Source: Chara braunii (Eukaryota > Streptophyta > Charophyceae > Charales > Characeae). From it: a stretch of 64,000 nucleotides of DNA. The notes under the pieces were generated by a model, which saw only the letters and a list, made by a program, of their open reading frames with translations, was not told the origin of the DNA and did not search any database. Position numbers and translations under genes: made by a program. Position 1 is the first letter of the stretch, and every line of letters starts with the position of its first letter. The stretch spans positions 1,988,821-2,052,820 of the forward strand of contig BFEA01000167.1 in the NCBI GenBank assembly GCA_003427395.1, in the 5' to 3' direction. Shown in pieces: positions 1-12,000 of the stretch.

Positions 1-165
1 TGGACCTACAACAAACACACACATGAGCTATGGAGCAACTAGGAAAAACTGGTACATCACCAAGTGGCAGAAAGATTGAACTTGCACCAATGGGACTACA
101 GCACATACATACATGAGCTATGGAGCAACTAGGAAGAAACCGGTGTCGTACCAAATACCCGTACA
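1..165. repeat. ~90-bp tandem repeat, partial array at window edge
   Basis: Two copies of a unit with the core GAGCTATGGAGCAACTAGGA start near 26 and 116, a period of about 90 bp. The first copy runs off the window edge. Related copies recur near 57550, 57640 and 57730, so this is a dispersed tandem family. No coding potential is apparent. Confidence 0.75.
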
Positions 166-480
166 AGGGTATTTGGCGTGTTTTCGGCAAGTTCCGCCAG
201 TGCAGCCTCGCTTGTACGATGGCGCGGGTACGGGAGGGAGTTTAGGCCCTCGCCAGCGTGAGTGGCGCGCGCGGGGTATCGACGGCAAGGTGCAACCATG
301 CGTGGCATGGATGTGCGCGGCATGAGTGCCCGTGGCGTCAAAAGGCCAGTAACAACGGCCCCTCTTCCGTGTAACTTTTTGTTTCCCGTTTTATTTTTAA
401 TTTTATTATTGTCTTTTATTAAATTTTATTGGTACTTCTTGCCCTTGTTGGTGATCAGTTCCGAGACCCACGTTAAAACC
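166..480. other. no gene recognised
   Basis: Short overlapping ORFs exist on both strands, but none has a recognisable domain or protein-like composition. I see nothing annotatable here apart from an AT-rich stretch near 370-430. Confidence 0.5.
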
Positions 481-481
481 G

Positions 482-554
482 ACTAGTTTAGTTCAATTGG
501 TACACACCAATAAACCGTCGAAATACAGACCAAGTTCGAATCCTGCCGCCATCA
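482..554 (+). repeat. tRNA-like fragment with A and B boxes (tRNA pseudogene or SINE head)
   Basis: An A-box-like TAGTTCAATTGG lies at 489-500 and a B-box-like AGTTCGAATCC at 533-543. Their spacing places them at tRNA positions 8 and 53. The T-arm pairs only in part, and the acceptor strands (482-488 and 547-553) do not pair, so this is not a functional tRNA. It could be a decayed tRNA gene or the 5' head of a tRNA-derived SINE. No poly(A) tail or target duplication was identified. Confidence 0.45.
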
Positions 555-1590
555 AATGAAGGGAATTAAATAATTATGAATTCCCTAGGGCCGGTCAACT
601 CGATCACGATATCTCAAGGTCGTCACCCTCTTCGTTTGGACGTGGGAAGCCTGTCGACAAAGGTTGTCGTGGCCGATATTGTAGTGAAGAGCGATTGGAA
701 CCCCATGGGAAACCGTCACGGCAAAGACCTTGAGCACAGGCCCCTTTCGGCGGGCCCGGTGGGTACTTAGCCCACGGCGCGGAAGGAAACCTGCGTGGCG
801 GGGGCCGTTTGTGGGTATACGGCCTTGCCACCAGCCGTCTGCTGCAGGAGATTTGAGTGTGTGCATGCCGGCTGGGACTCGAGAGAGGGGTGAGCAATGC
901 CTATGAAAAACCAGTCATGGGCACTGTGGGAAGGCTGCTGCAGCGGCCGCTCACTGTGGAGCCCTCCTCCGTTTCGGTCTTCAAAGTTTACATTTGAATA
1001 TTTGCTACTACCACCAGGATTTGCACTAGGCCCATGTCAAGGCCTTGCTGCAGGGCCGTGCCCTCGGCTCTGCAACAGGCTGTTTGTGTAAGAGCTGCCT
1101 GTTGAGGGCCTGGAGTGGTGATAAGTTAGCCTTGAGCATAGCGGGCAGGAGGGCGCTGCAGTGGAGGCCCGAGGCGATACTGCCTTGCAAAATGTCCGTC
1201 GGACCTGGGCATAAGGCAGAAGAGCCAGGCTATCTAAGTGGCGGGTTCCCTTGGAGGTTTTCCCTCGGGATAGCCTGAGCGTGCAACAGTCTGCTGCACG
1301 GTTGTGGAACCATGTGCTGCAGGAGGAGGCCGCAGCTATGCTGATGTACAACGTTCGCCCGACTTGAGTATAGGGGCGAAAGGCTAATCGGGCCGACCAC
1401 TCGCTAGTTGCCTTCGATTCTTTCCTCATAGTAGCCGAAGCTGTTGGCCACGACAGTGCGCCACTGTAGTCATGGGTGGTGTTGACAAAGGGGGAGTGAA
1501 CCTGGCTGCGGGGCTGCGCCGGGTACCTTTTCGGAGCAGGAAGGTGAAGATGGCGACGAGTGGGGAGTATGGAAGTAGAGGAGAAAGCCA
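555..1590. other. no gene recognised
   Basis: This is GC-moderate DNA with short ORFs only. The 184-residue minus-strand ORF (1037-1591) is serine-, threonine- and arginine-rich, has no recognisable motif, and looks like a chance open frame. Confidence 0.45.
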
Positions 1591-2020
1591 TATCCCGCTC
1601 GTTTCTTGATGAAAACGAGTGGGGAAAGGTGGGTAGGTAGGGGTTTTTGCCCTGGGCGAGCGCAATGATTAGGTTAGTTTTGGCAATAAGTTAGCAGAAT
1701 GAGAGTTAGTAGAAAAACCGGTTGCGCGGAGGTATGGAGGAAAAGTGGAAAATGAAGACGAAATAGACATATCTCCCTCGTTCGTGAACAAATTTGAGTA
1801 AGGAAAGATACGATTCCGGGGTTTCGACCCCGGGCGAGTTGCATGGTAAGGTTAGTTTTGCTGTTAGATTAGTGGAATAAGAATTAGAAGAAAAAGAGGA
1901 TGTGTGGAATAGTCAGGGAGGAAGGAGAAAGAAAGAACTAAAGCTAAAAATCATGTATCTCGCTCGTTCCTCCATGAAATCGAGCGAGGCAAGATGCGTT
2001 TTGGGGGTTTTGGCATGCTC
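1591..2020. repeat. three copies of a ~180-bp repeat with paired hairpins
   Basis: Related segments begin near 1591, 1771 and 1955. Each opens with a stem-loop around CTCGTT, followed about 40 bp later by a G-run/C-run hairpin. In copy 1, CTCGTTT (1598-1604) pairs with AAACGAG (1613-1619). In copy 3, CTCGCTCG (1959-1966) pairs with CGAGCGAG (1981-1988). Copy 2 carries CCGGGGT-TTCG-ACCCCGG (1816-1833), a 7-bp stem closed by a TTCG loop. The copies have diverged elsewhere. No function is known. Confidence 0.65.
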
Positions 2021-2499
2021 CAAATCTGATGGCCACGCCAGTTCTCACAATTGGGCAACGATCTGGACGGTATTAGTGATGAAGGTTGCGCGTGGGAGTC
2101 TGGGGGATGCATCTTTCCACAGTTGGAGGGAAGATTCATCCATATAGCAGCAGACGCACAAATCAAACAGTGAGCAAGTATCTAGGCCGCACAGAGAGGA
2201 AGATTCACCCCGAATCTGTGTGCATGCCTTGCGATATTCTAACGGGAGATTCGGCCTCATCCTATGCACTTGGAGAGCAGCGGAGTGAGGCCTATAGCAG
2301 CGCATCCAAGCTCGTCATGGCGACCACCATCTTGAATGTGGTGTGCTTCGCCGCAAAGCCTGTTCACACAGTCGATGCGGCCAATAGTCGCACTTGAAGT
2401 TGCTCATCGTCATGCTTAACAGGCCAATGCGCATGGTCGTGCTCTAGCGGGTGACCTAGTAACGATCTCCTGCTGTAATCGAGCAGGCACAAGCGCACA

Positions 2500-2500
<1 letters not shown>
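2021..2500. other. no gene recognised
   Basis: Short ORFs occur on both strands. The 103-residue plus-strand ORF (2086-2397) has no motif I can identify. Confidence 0.4.

Positions 2501-2501
<1 letters not shown>

Positions 2502-2546
<45 letters not shown>
2502..2546. repeat. (GA)n microsatellite
   Basis: An uninterrupted GA dinucleotide run of about 22 units. It produces an artefactual Ser-Leu ORF on the minus strand. Confidence 0.95.
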
Positions 2547-2547
<1 letters not shown>

Positions 2548-4299
2548 CACTTACGTGCGTAGGGAAGGAAGCGGGATCGGGAGGCTGCCACCCACCGAGC
2601 CTAGCGTACCGTTTGGTTATCGGGTTCGCTAGGCTGCACTCGTCCATGATCTAGCAGAAAATTCATTTTGATTCTGCTTATCCAACTTCCTTGAAGTTAA
2701 CCTCGCTCTATCCCTTTGCGCGTATAGGTGAAAAGTAGTGTATATTTCCACGTCCTAGTGGAAGATTCACTCCCTGTCCGGAGGACGCTTGTTAATCATG
2801 TGCTTTGTGCCTGTCCGACTGCGCTGTTCGTAGTGATCCCCACCTTCGCCTGACATCTTGTTACTATTCGGTCGGGATCGGCCTTTGTTCTCAACGGTGG
2901 TGCTAGTCGTGGTCAGCTAAGTGGATATCAAACTGATCATTGGAGTTTGCTGCTATCGCGTGAATATATAGTGCTGCCACAAGTTTTCCGTTGAGGTGCT
3001 ATGGCGGAGCTGCTAGTGCAGCCAGTTACTGTCGTGTCGAATGACAGCTTGTGTGCTTACCTTTTGAGCCTCGGCTGGTGGGGCTGCTGCAGGTTTAAGC
3101 AGCTGTGGTGTTTTAAGGTTGCTGATGAGGCTCCACTGTAGAATTAAGTTTATTGTCGTTGATTGAGCTACTTCTTGCACTGCAGCATCGAACCAACTAC
3201 AAGTACTTGCGTTGTTGCTACGTTCTACTAAGGCCTTTATGTTCCTGAATTACAGCGACTATTTAAAGTTGTTAGTGCTGTGTTTTTCTTGCCACGCTGT
3301 TGAGGTGCCTTTTTACTACAGTAGTAGTCCATGTGTTTGTGAGACAGCCGCGACCCATCTATGTACATGAGCAGAGGCCGGTGGCTTTAGGAGAGCGTAT
3401 GAGGCATCCTTTGGACAAGCGTGTAACTGCTACCTTGAAAGGTTGTTTGTCACGTGATGGTTGTTGGTGGGGGCCAGGAGTTACTACCGCAGATCTTTCC
3501 TCAAGGGGTGTTCTATTCAAATGCTACTGCTTAGAGATGTGCATCAGCAGTTTTGTCAGAATGGTGGGCGTGCGGAAAGTGGAATGGTGACCGATGTGTG
3601 GTTGGGAAGTTGTTGCAGTCTTCCAAAGTCTACAGAAGGCCGTTTTATTTTGTGCCTTAGCTGAGATTCAGCCATTGCTACGACTTGGAGGGTCCTTTGA
3701 GAAGGGTTATTTGGTGTGGTAGTCATAGTTCGGCTTTTGTTGCTGCGACCGGTTGCGGTTCTGGCCAATCCGCTGCGCATTTTGGCCGCCATTGCGGGGC
3801 CCTCAGGCGCATGAAGATATCAAGGCCCTCTCCTGAGAGTTGCGTTAGTCCCTCTGCTGTATCTCGAGAGTCTGAAACCTCTCATCCTCTGCCTTAACTC
3901 TCAATCTAATCCTGTTCAGAGAGGAAGGCGGCAAGCGGGATTGCAACCCGTAGGACCGCAGCAAGATTGTGGGGAGTCAGCCCACCGATTGCGGGAGCCC
4001 TGCCGGAGTTCAAGAGGAGTTATGGAGTCAGGACACTAAGAGGTAACTATTGCTTTACTTCTATATACCCAGTTATAACCCCTATCTGTATCTCTGGCTG
4101 TGTTTGACTGAATATATTGCATGCACCCCTACCTTGATTTTGAGTTTGACTTTCAGGACATGATTCAAACTTAAGTAAAGGAATGCATGTGTAATGTCAG
4201 CTTCAGTTTTATTGTCTGACTGAAAACAAATTGTGGGGTTGCATCTGGGGGAAAGGTGGGAGGAAGGTTGTATTGCTTGTGTCTAACTGAGTCAATCAA
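2547..4299. other. no gene recognised
   Basis: Non-repetitive DNA without an ORF that carries a recognisable domain. The longest frames (96 residues at 3300-3590 and 78 residues on the minus strand at 3556-3792) overlap on opposite strands and look like chance frames. Confidence 0.45.
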
Positions 4300-4970
4300 A
4301 GGCTGGGAGAGTCTCCATAAGATTGGAGGGCCCAATGCTGTGTTTATTTTCGATTGCCTGAAGGACCAGACAGGTTCCCATAAGATTGGGTGGTCTGGTT
4401 GCTTTGACTTGTGAGGGCTGCATGTGTTTGACTTTTTCAGGGACCAAGCAGGGTTCCATAAGATTGGATAGCTTGGTCGCCTTGTTTCATTTGGGTTTCT
4501 TTTGTTTAATAGTTTCTCTTTGTTTTATTTTGAGAAGAAGGACTGGATAGGTTCCCATAAGATTGGGTGGTCTGGTCTGAAGCCGCGCACATGCTGGAAC
4601 CAAAAGGTTAAAATTGCTTATATTCTATACTACTCTATTTATGAACAGGCTAGTCGGACATTTTTCCATAAGATTGGATGGTCTGACTATAGCTTATCAC
4701 CAATTGAAGAGAGTATGAATTAAGAATAAAATTGTGGTAAGAAGGGACAGGCTGGACCTTGATCTAACATGACCGGTCCACTCATATGTTACCTTAAAAG
4801 ACAAAGTGCAGACAGTTATATATAACTTGGATACTTGAATGGTTCAGGGCGACTAGGATGGCTAACCTAGTCATGTGGCCAAAGAATAGAAAAGTTGTAG
4901 TGTCCTGTGTTTGTGTATATTCTATGGTTGAGCTAGACAGGTTCCCATAAGATTGGGTGGTTTAGCTTTA
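4300..4970 (+). repeat. dispersed hairpin family with conserved ATAAGATT loop
   Basis: Six copies of an 8-nt loop ATAAGATT occur at 4317, 4380, 4458, 4557, 4668 and 4947. Each is closed by a 3-4 bp inner stem that changes in step: CCC/GGG, TCC/GGA or CTCC/GGAG. An outer stem differs in sequence between copies yet stays complementary. Examples are ACCAGAC (4365) with GTCTGGT (4393), GACCAAGC (4442) with GCTTGGTC (4471), AGTCGGAC (4652) with GTCTGACT (4681), and AGCTAGAC (4931) with GTTTAGCT (4960). Copies 1 and 4 have weak outer stems. A separate perfect hairpin, GACTAGG (4851) with CCTAGTC (4866), also has an 8-nt loop. Compensatory change suggests structure is maintained in RNA or single-stranded DNA. 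The function is unknown. Confidence 0.75.
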
Positions 4971-5279
4971 TGCCTTATGTAAGCTGGGTATAAAGGGGAT
5001 AAATCATTGAAAGATCATGAACTATTGTTTGATAAGGTTGATTTTTGGATGGTGAGAGTACTTACCTTTGTCGTTTAGCCTGCATGTGGCTGAGTGAGAT
5101 TACTACTAAGTTTGATTTTTAGTTTGATGGGTAGTTGTTTTAGCTGCTCGCCACATGCTAGAGCTATAGGAGTTAGTTTCAATTCCTGCATTTTCTGAGC
5201 GAAGTTTTTTTTACTTAAATCAATTCTCGCATTTTCTGGGATCATTTGTTATACTTGCCTTTGTATGAATTTTTGTAAG

Positions 5280-5600
5280 CTACTTTCTCTACGGGAAGTG
5301 CTGACGAAATTTCTGCAAATACAAAGAGTTAGTCAAAATTTGACTTTTCAAAGTTCAACTTGTTTAATCTTTATATATGGCTTAGTAAAAATCTGGAAAG
5401 TCTCCTTTTCTAAAGGGTGTGCTGCCCAAATTTTTACTAATTCAGGGAGTTAGACAAAATTTGACTTCGAAAAATTGATGATTATTTATGTTTTCATATT
5501 TGAGTTATTATAAATTCTAGAAAGACCCTTTTCCTATAGGAAGCGCTGCCGAAATGTTTTTAGTTTAAAGGAGATAAATTATATTTCGACAGGTGACGAT
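5280..5600. repeat. three degenerate copies of a ~120-bp repeat
   Basis: Segments resembling GGAAGCGCTGCCGAAAT recur near 5299, 5415 and 5539. The first two are followed by a purine-rich AGAGTTAG/GGAGTTAG segment and TTTGACTT. The first copy includes the palindrome AGTCAAAATTTGACT. The region is AT-rich and non-coding. Confidence 0.6.
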
Positions 5601-7049
5601 TCTGGTAATCCACTCTGTATGGGGGAGATTTTGTCATAGGTCTACCTTTTTTTTGGATACTGACTTAGAGATAGACCTAAGCTTAGTTATCAGGAGAGTC
5701 TTGAATGAGAATGTGTCATGGGGATTTGTTCTCCATACACTGATGATTTAGCTTGGGCATTGACCTGTCTTATGATACATGCCTTCTTTGGACATTCGAT
5801 CCAGGATTCGGACTAGTTTCAGCTTGATCCTACGAGGATCATCTTCTGTTATCACTGGTGACAGGTCGGTTGGTTGATTGCCGACTCGTCGGCTCACGAC
5901 ACAACTTTGCTTACACCTGTACCTCTACTTGATTGCCTTAACCCTGAGATTTGATATGTTTCTTTGAGGGTTTTAACCGGATTTTTTTTAATGACCATTG
6001 TAAAGAACTTATGAGATTTAAGGAAAGTTGGATTATGACTGGGGCTTGAATGTGAGGCGTGGTGTGAGTTACAGGGAACAGTAAGGTTGACCACATTGGT
6101 GTATTGCAATGTGGCTATTGTGGGTGCCTGTGTTTTATGCAGGTTAGTATTTGGAGCTTGGTATATGAGTCGTACTTTGGAGGCAGTGAGAATAACAACC
6201 ATGTGTCGCACGATCTGCATACCTAATGGGTTTTGTTTCCTTTTCTTTATTTCTATCTTGAGTTCTGATTTGATATATGAGTATCGAGATGATTGATTAT
6301 TTGTTTTTGATTGAATTTGCTTGTTAATTTTTATAGTTCGACGTTGTAGTCCGTGGCAGCCGTCAAAGTCAAACCCCTTGACTTCTCTCCAGGCCCTGGA
6401 TGATAGAGCTGGTATCCAGGGCAATAAGAGACGATTGCCACCACAACTACGAACCTGTGTACCACCCATTCTCCGCAGGGTGCCGAAGAGGGTGTGGCTC
6501 CCAACCGCACTTGGCGGTTGTCTAGCATCGAGAGATTGACCCCTCAAGGCACGTGCCAGCCGACACTTGAGTGTCGAATGCGACCCTCGAGATTAGCGAG
6601 GACCGCACGGCTATGGGTACTACATAGTTCGCCATCATTGCAACTGCTTGCATGTTCATACATTGGTAGTCAATATGGGAAGGCCCTGCGTCCGCGCGGT
6701 TTTATACTAAGTCTCGCGCGCGACGCCTATCCGATTTCTGCATCCGAAAGTTATGGGATGGCTACTAAGGGACTAGGAGTGTTGTGGCGTTGTTTGTCCT
6801 GTGTTGTTCTATATATGTGTGTGTGCGTGCATGTTTCAATTTTTATGTTCTTATTGTGGTGTACGCATGGTGTGTGGGATGAGTCCTAGTCGACCGACGA
6901 CGGGTCGCGCTTGGGACTTCAGCCCCCCAAGACGTCGGTTCGCGTGCGGGTACGATAGAGGCGTAAAACCGCGCGTACCCCCTATGCTATAGCGAACGAG
7001 AAACGCCCTCGGCTGGTTCACCTCTGTGATTGCAGCTGATTAGCTTTCG
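5601..7049. other. no gene recognised
   Basis: The longest frame, a 217-residue minus-strand ORF (5894-6547), has low-complexity Lys/Asn/Ser stretches and no recognisable motif. A perfect 7-bp inverted repeat, CGACACT-TG-AGTGTCG, lies at 6561-6576. The 6550-7050 stretch is GC-rich and could be remnant retroelement sequence, but nothing identifies it. Confidence 0.4.
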
Positions 7050-7473
7050 TACTGTGGACTGTCCCTCATCGAGTACCCGATCCTTAAAGAAGCAGATCCA
7101 TCATTACCGTTTGTTGTGACTACTGATGCTAGCCAGCATGGCATTGGCGCTTTTCTCCAACAGAATGATCGAGACGGGTACTGGTTGGTTGAGTTTGTCT
7201 TGCAGGCTCCCTAGTGACAAGGTAGCATCCTCGACTTATAAGCGTGAGCTCTTCGCCCTTCGACAGGCTATGGACCATTGGCGGCATTACCTGCTAGGGC
7301 GACACTTCAAGGTATATTCAGATCATGAAACTCTCCGTTGGTTGAAGACCCAAGCCCGAATGACTCCTAAGTTGACTAGGTGGGCTAAGGAAATTAATCA
7401 GTTTGATTTTTAGTTGAAACCGGTCAAGGGTAGGTACAACATCGTCGCTGATGCATTGAGCAGACGTGCATAT
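7050..7473 (+). pseudogene. Ty3/Gypsy pol fragment, RNase H domain (element B, 5' part)
   Basis: The translated sequence reads as the end of RT and the RNase H domain of a chromovirus-like Ty3/Gypsy polyprotein. The catalytic-region motif VVTTDASQHGIGA (around 7112-7150), then a frameshift, then KRELFALRQAMDHWRHYLLG, YSDHETLRWLK and finally a PVKGRYNIVADALSRR tail are all recognisable. RNase H removes the RNA strand during reverse transcription. The copy is dead. It has a frameshift near 7200 and a TAG at 7411 where the family normally has Glu (DF-stop-LKPVKG), and all upstream gag, protease and RT sequence is missing. The frame resumes at 13754, so this is one half of a gene split by element A. 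Confidence 0.85.
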
Positions 7474-8887
7474 TGTTACGATCCTGGCCAATTTCGAAGT
7501 TCACAATCATCAGAAAATACAATGTTGTCCAATTGCGAAAAGAAATGAATGAACTTGAGCCCAATGTCGTCCAATTGCAAAAGAAATGAAAGAACTTGAG
7601 AGGAGAGAGAGGGAAAGAAGAAGAAGAAGAAGTAAGAAAGAAGAAAGAGATGATGAACTCCAGCATAGACCAAAGACAAAGCTCTTCTTCTTCGCTCAAC
7701 AACCTCTTCCTCTTTATCTCCTCCTCTCTTATTCAAACAATAAAGAAACAATAACAATGTTGAACAGTTGAACCAGAATCAATGTCCGAATCCCACTTCT
7801 ACTGCAAGCACAAGATGAGGTCCACCATAGCCATGGCAGCCCTTCTCCTTCCTCCACATACAGGCCGAGGCTTTGGCAGACTACGGAGGCTTCAGCCTCC
7901 TGCACAAAGACAACCCAAGGCAGCTATACCGCTGCCCCACTTCAAGGTCATCACCCAGCAGTTATGCCGCTGCCCACTCATCCGTCATGCCTGACTCTGT
8001 CCGAGCTTCCTTGATGCGGCACTACCCCCACTGGGGCCTTCCTGATGCAGCGCCTAGCAAGGAGATGAAGATGGTGTCTACCATAGCCAGTAAGTACCTC
8101 GCCACTCTCCTCCTTGGTCCCCTTCTCCCTCCTCCTCCTACCGGTAGAGCTCCACCATAGCCAAGGTGGAAGCTCCCGACTTCTTCCTCCCAGCAGCGCT
8201 GTAGTGCCCAACGCTACTCCAGCCAACGCTCCAGCAGCGTGACGCCGAACTCGCACACTGAAGAATGAGGCCGGGCTCTCCGCCCTGCCTCTTGATATAG
8301 CGGCCTACTTGCCTCCTGGGCGGTGACTTCCAGGCCGCTCGGCCTCTCCAAGCAACCAGTACCTCCTCCGTTTCGGAGGGAAACATCATTGCAGACCCTG
8401 ATATTACCCGTACAGGCTCTAGACTCAGACTGGTTGGACTGGTACCGGCCTAGACCTACCCTACCGCTACTGGACTCTAAAAATGCCGACTTTGTCTTTT
8501 TCTGCTCGGCCTCCAGTACCCCCTCACGCCAACTGTAGTGGGGTGCAGTATCGGCCTACCGGCCTACTTGAGTGTTTTTCCGCTACCCCAAGGGCCTCAC
8601 GGCCGCTAGCTTCGCCACTTGAGTGTTTTTCCCTGCTACAACCCTCAATGCCACGGCCACAGGTAAGTACCGGCCCTACGGGCCTACCAAACAAGCAAGT
8701 ACCCTTGCGGGTTCCAAACACACTCATACCAACAAGCACTCAGACAGGCATGCAGGTCACAAGCACGCACACACAGACAGACTTAGAAACACAGCAGAAT
8801 GCTGGAATCTCAACAAGGCATCCATTCCATCGGCAGAACTTCAGAAATCAGCAGTGTTCTCGGTCTGTGTTTTGACGGGTCATTACA
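7474..8887 (-). repeat. 3' LTR of element A (full length, ~1.41 kb)
   Basis: The plus-strand boundaries are TGTTACGATCC at 7474 and GTCATTACA ending at 8887. The second boundary abuts the polypurine tract of the minus-strand element. Positions from about 8170 to 8887 are repeated almost exactly at 13066-13753, apart from a ~22-bp indel near 8720 and scattered substitutions. The part from 7474 to about 8170 has no partner in the truncated 5' LTR. Several GTAAGTACC strings (for example 8091 and 8671) resemble plus-strand splice donors, but no gene model supports them. Confidence 0.85.
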
Positions 8888-8900
8888 CTACCCCCCCCTC
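8888..8900 (-). promoter_or_regulatory. polypurine tract of element A
   Basis: On the minus strand this reads GAGGGGGGGGTAG and directly precedes the 3' LTR start TGTAATGAC. This is the expected position of the plus-strand DNA primer in LTR retrotransposons. Confidence 0.85.
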
Positions 8901-9042
8901 AAGAGCGAGGTCCCTTCGAGCGAGTAACTCAATCAGAGTCCTTGCATAATGCATCATAGGCGTAGATAGCAAAGAGAGATCGGGTGTGTTCCGTAGGAGT
9001 CAAGGTAGCTGTGAATTTTGGTTGCTGTTCAGAACTGATCAA

Positions 9043-12000
9043 TCATTCATAGGCGTTAATGACGCGAGGTGCACTCTGCAGTAAATCCTTCTTAGCAATC
9101 CAGTAGAAATCATCCAACGGATGGTAGAGAAAATGGACTTTGTATTGTCTGTTTCTTCCCTTCCCACTGTGNTCGACAATTCTATCAACCTNNTGACNGC
9201 CATTGATTGCGNGGGGAATCATCGATTCTCGGTACTTGAACGTCTCAGGTGGCTCATACGGAAATAACTTTGATGCGTGAAAGACTGGGTATGTGCGGAG
9301 ATGAGCAGGCACATCAATCGTGTAAGAAGGACCGAAGGAATCATTACCTACTCGATTCAGCACCTTCCAGGGACCGTAATACTGAGGAAGAAGTTTCCGT
9401 GATACGCCTTCTTCTTCAGAAAACTCAGACATCTTGACCCAGACATAACTTCGCACGGTGAAGGGATCAGGCTGACGCTTCTTATTTGCATGCTTAATCA
9501 TAGCACTGCGTCGCCTCTCCATAGCCGCGACAACGACTTTAAGCAAACGATCGTACTTAGCATTGTAGCCTGGCTGGCCAGGTGTTAGGCCAGGTGGCTG
9601 TTCCGGGAACAGATAGGATAGGGGATTGCGGATTTTCCATCCGAGGTGTAGCCGGTTAGGCGTCATCCTGGTGGAAGAGTGGATGGAGTTGTTGTACAAC
9701 CCCTGCACAATCGGCAACTCCTCATCCCAAGAGTTCTGGTCAGGCACGATAAGAGCCCTGAGAAGTTGGATCACGGTCTGGTTGATCTCCTCGGCGAGTC
9801 CATTGGCTTCGGGGTGTCGACCAGACGTCATCTTGAGTTTCATGTCGTAGGTCTGGGAGGTGAAGTCTTTCTAATTTGCACTTATGAACCTGGTATCCCG
9901 ATCGCTCACAAGAGTCTTCGGGGGCCCGCATTGCAGAATGTACCTTTTGTTAAATTCTTCGATCACAAGGTCAGTTGGGGCGTGAGGTGGTAATGGGATT
10001 AGATTCAGAAACTTGGAAAAACGATCGACGATCACCATTACTTTTGAATAACCGTTTCTGCTCTTCTTCCCCATGTCTGTGAAGTCGATGGAAACAGACT
10101 CACCCGGGCCATCAGGGATAGGAAGAGGGTGCAGCAGCCCATAGGGCTTCTGTCGAGACGGTTTGATGCGTTGACAAACTTCACATTCAGCCACAAACCT
10201 TTGCGTCATTCTTTTCATTCCAGGCCACACAAACTTTTCCAACAGATTTTCGTATGTCTTCTCAACGCCGAAGTGTCCACTCCGGCCATGAGCCAAGTCC
10301 AAGAAGTGAGTCATGATCGGCTCATGGTTGGGCACACACAATCGGTCATGCTTCCCATAACGTAGGAAGAGAAGGCCCTTACATTCATGGGAATCAGGCT
10401 GACTGCTAGGGTCAGCCCGAATTTGCTCAAGGATGGGACTGAGTTTCGGATCCTTGGGAGTATGCTCTATGAGTTCCTCCCTCAAATTTTTACGCAGGTC
10501 ATAGGAACCCACAAGGCAAGTCATGTACTCTAGGTGGCGCGACAAAGCATCCGCAACGCGATTGTAACAACCTTTCTTGTGCTTAATCTCAAAGTCATAC
10601 ACAACAATCTCATGCAGCCAACGGGTCAGCGTAGTTGAGGGATTATTGTGTGTCTGAACCCATTTCAAGGTCTCATGGTCTGAGAACACCTTGAAATGGC
10701 GACCCAAGAGGTAGTGCTTCCAGTGGTCTAGTGCCTATCTCAAGGCATAGAGTTCTCGCATGTAGGTGGAGGCAGCTACCTTGTGACTGGGCATACGTTT
10801 GCTGTAAAACTCTAGCGGACGTAAGTCGTCGCCGTCATCTAGTTGCAACACTGCACCAATCCCATACATACTGGCATCCGTAGTTACTACGAATGTGAGT
10901 TTGGGATCTGCAATGCGGAGCACCGGATGACTCGCCAAATCCTCTTTTAATGTTGCGAAGGTTGTCGTGCATTCCTCATCCCATGTATAAGACACATTCT
11001 TGCTAGTCAATCTAGACAACGGACGGGCGGTGATAGAAAACTTAGGCACAAACTTGCGGTAGTAGGACGCAAGACCAAGAAAAGAACGCAACTCCCGAAC
11101 ATTCGCCGGTTGAGGCCAATTGCGGATGACCTCAACCTTGGTTGCCTCAGGCTCTAGGCTTGCAATAGACGACCGGTGCCCAAGGTAGATGACACTGTCT
11201 CCCTCAAACTCAGATTTTTCCAAGTTGAGATGGAGTTGCGCTTCCTTGAGGACCTGCAACACTTCCTCAAGGTGTCTCATGTGCTCCTCCATTGATTTGC
11301 TGGATATGAGTATATCGTCCAGATAAACAACAACAAACCGGTTAATCTGATGGCGGAACACTTTGTCCATGAGACTTTGAAAGGTGGCTGGTGCATTCGT
11401 GAGACCGAAGGGCATGACGGTAAACTCGTACAGCCCATCGCGAGTTTTGAATGCGGTTTTGTGCTGGTCTGCAGGATCGACTTCAATCTAGTGGTAGCCA
11501 GACTTGAGATCGATCTTGCTGAAGACTTTGCAACCACCTGCAGCATCAAGCAGATCATCGATACGTGGCAAAGGGTATGCATTCTTTCTTGTGATTCTAT
11601 TCAATCCACGGTAGTCAATACACATCCGCAGTTTGCCTCCCTTCTTAGGGACAAACAGCACCGGTGCACCAAACTCAGACTCACTGGGTTTGATCCACCC
11701 CTTCCCAATCATCTCATCAATCTGCCTTCGCAACTCCTCCAATTCGCCTGAGCCCATTCGATAGACACAACCTTTTGGAGGAGTGCTACCTTCAATCAAC
11801 TCGACCTTGTGTCGGACCGGACGCACGGGAACTCCATGCGGTTCGGCCAAGACTTCAGGAAATCGGTTGAGAAGGTTGCGAATTTCCGGCGGAAATTCCG
11901 GAGGGGGATCATCACTCTCAGGAGCAAGCATATCAGATGTCATAGGTGCAGCCAATACGACAGGGTTAGAGGTAGAGTCATTTGGACTAGAGGTAGTTTT

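Noticed and set aside
3121-3160. CTGATGAG as a hammerhead core
   Set aside because: No GAAA with a stem II follows. The same holds for CTGATGAG at 17640 and 44223.
5894-6547. 217-residue minus-strand ORF as a gene
   Set aside because: Low-complexity Lys/Asn/Ser/Thr stretches, no domain, and competing frames on the other strand.
8880-8905. C-run near 8891 as a simple repeat
   Set aside because: Its exact position next to the LTR end on the minus strand identifies it as the polypurine tract of element A.
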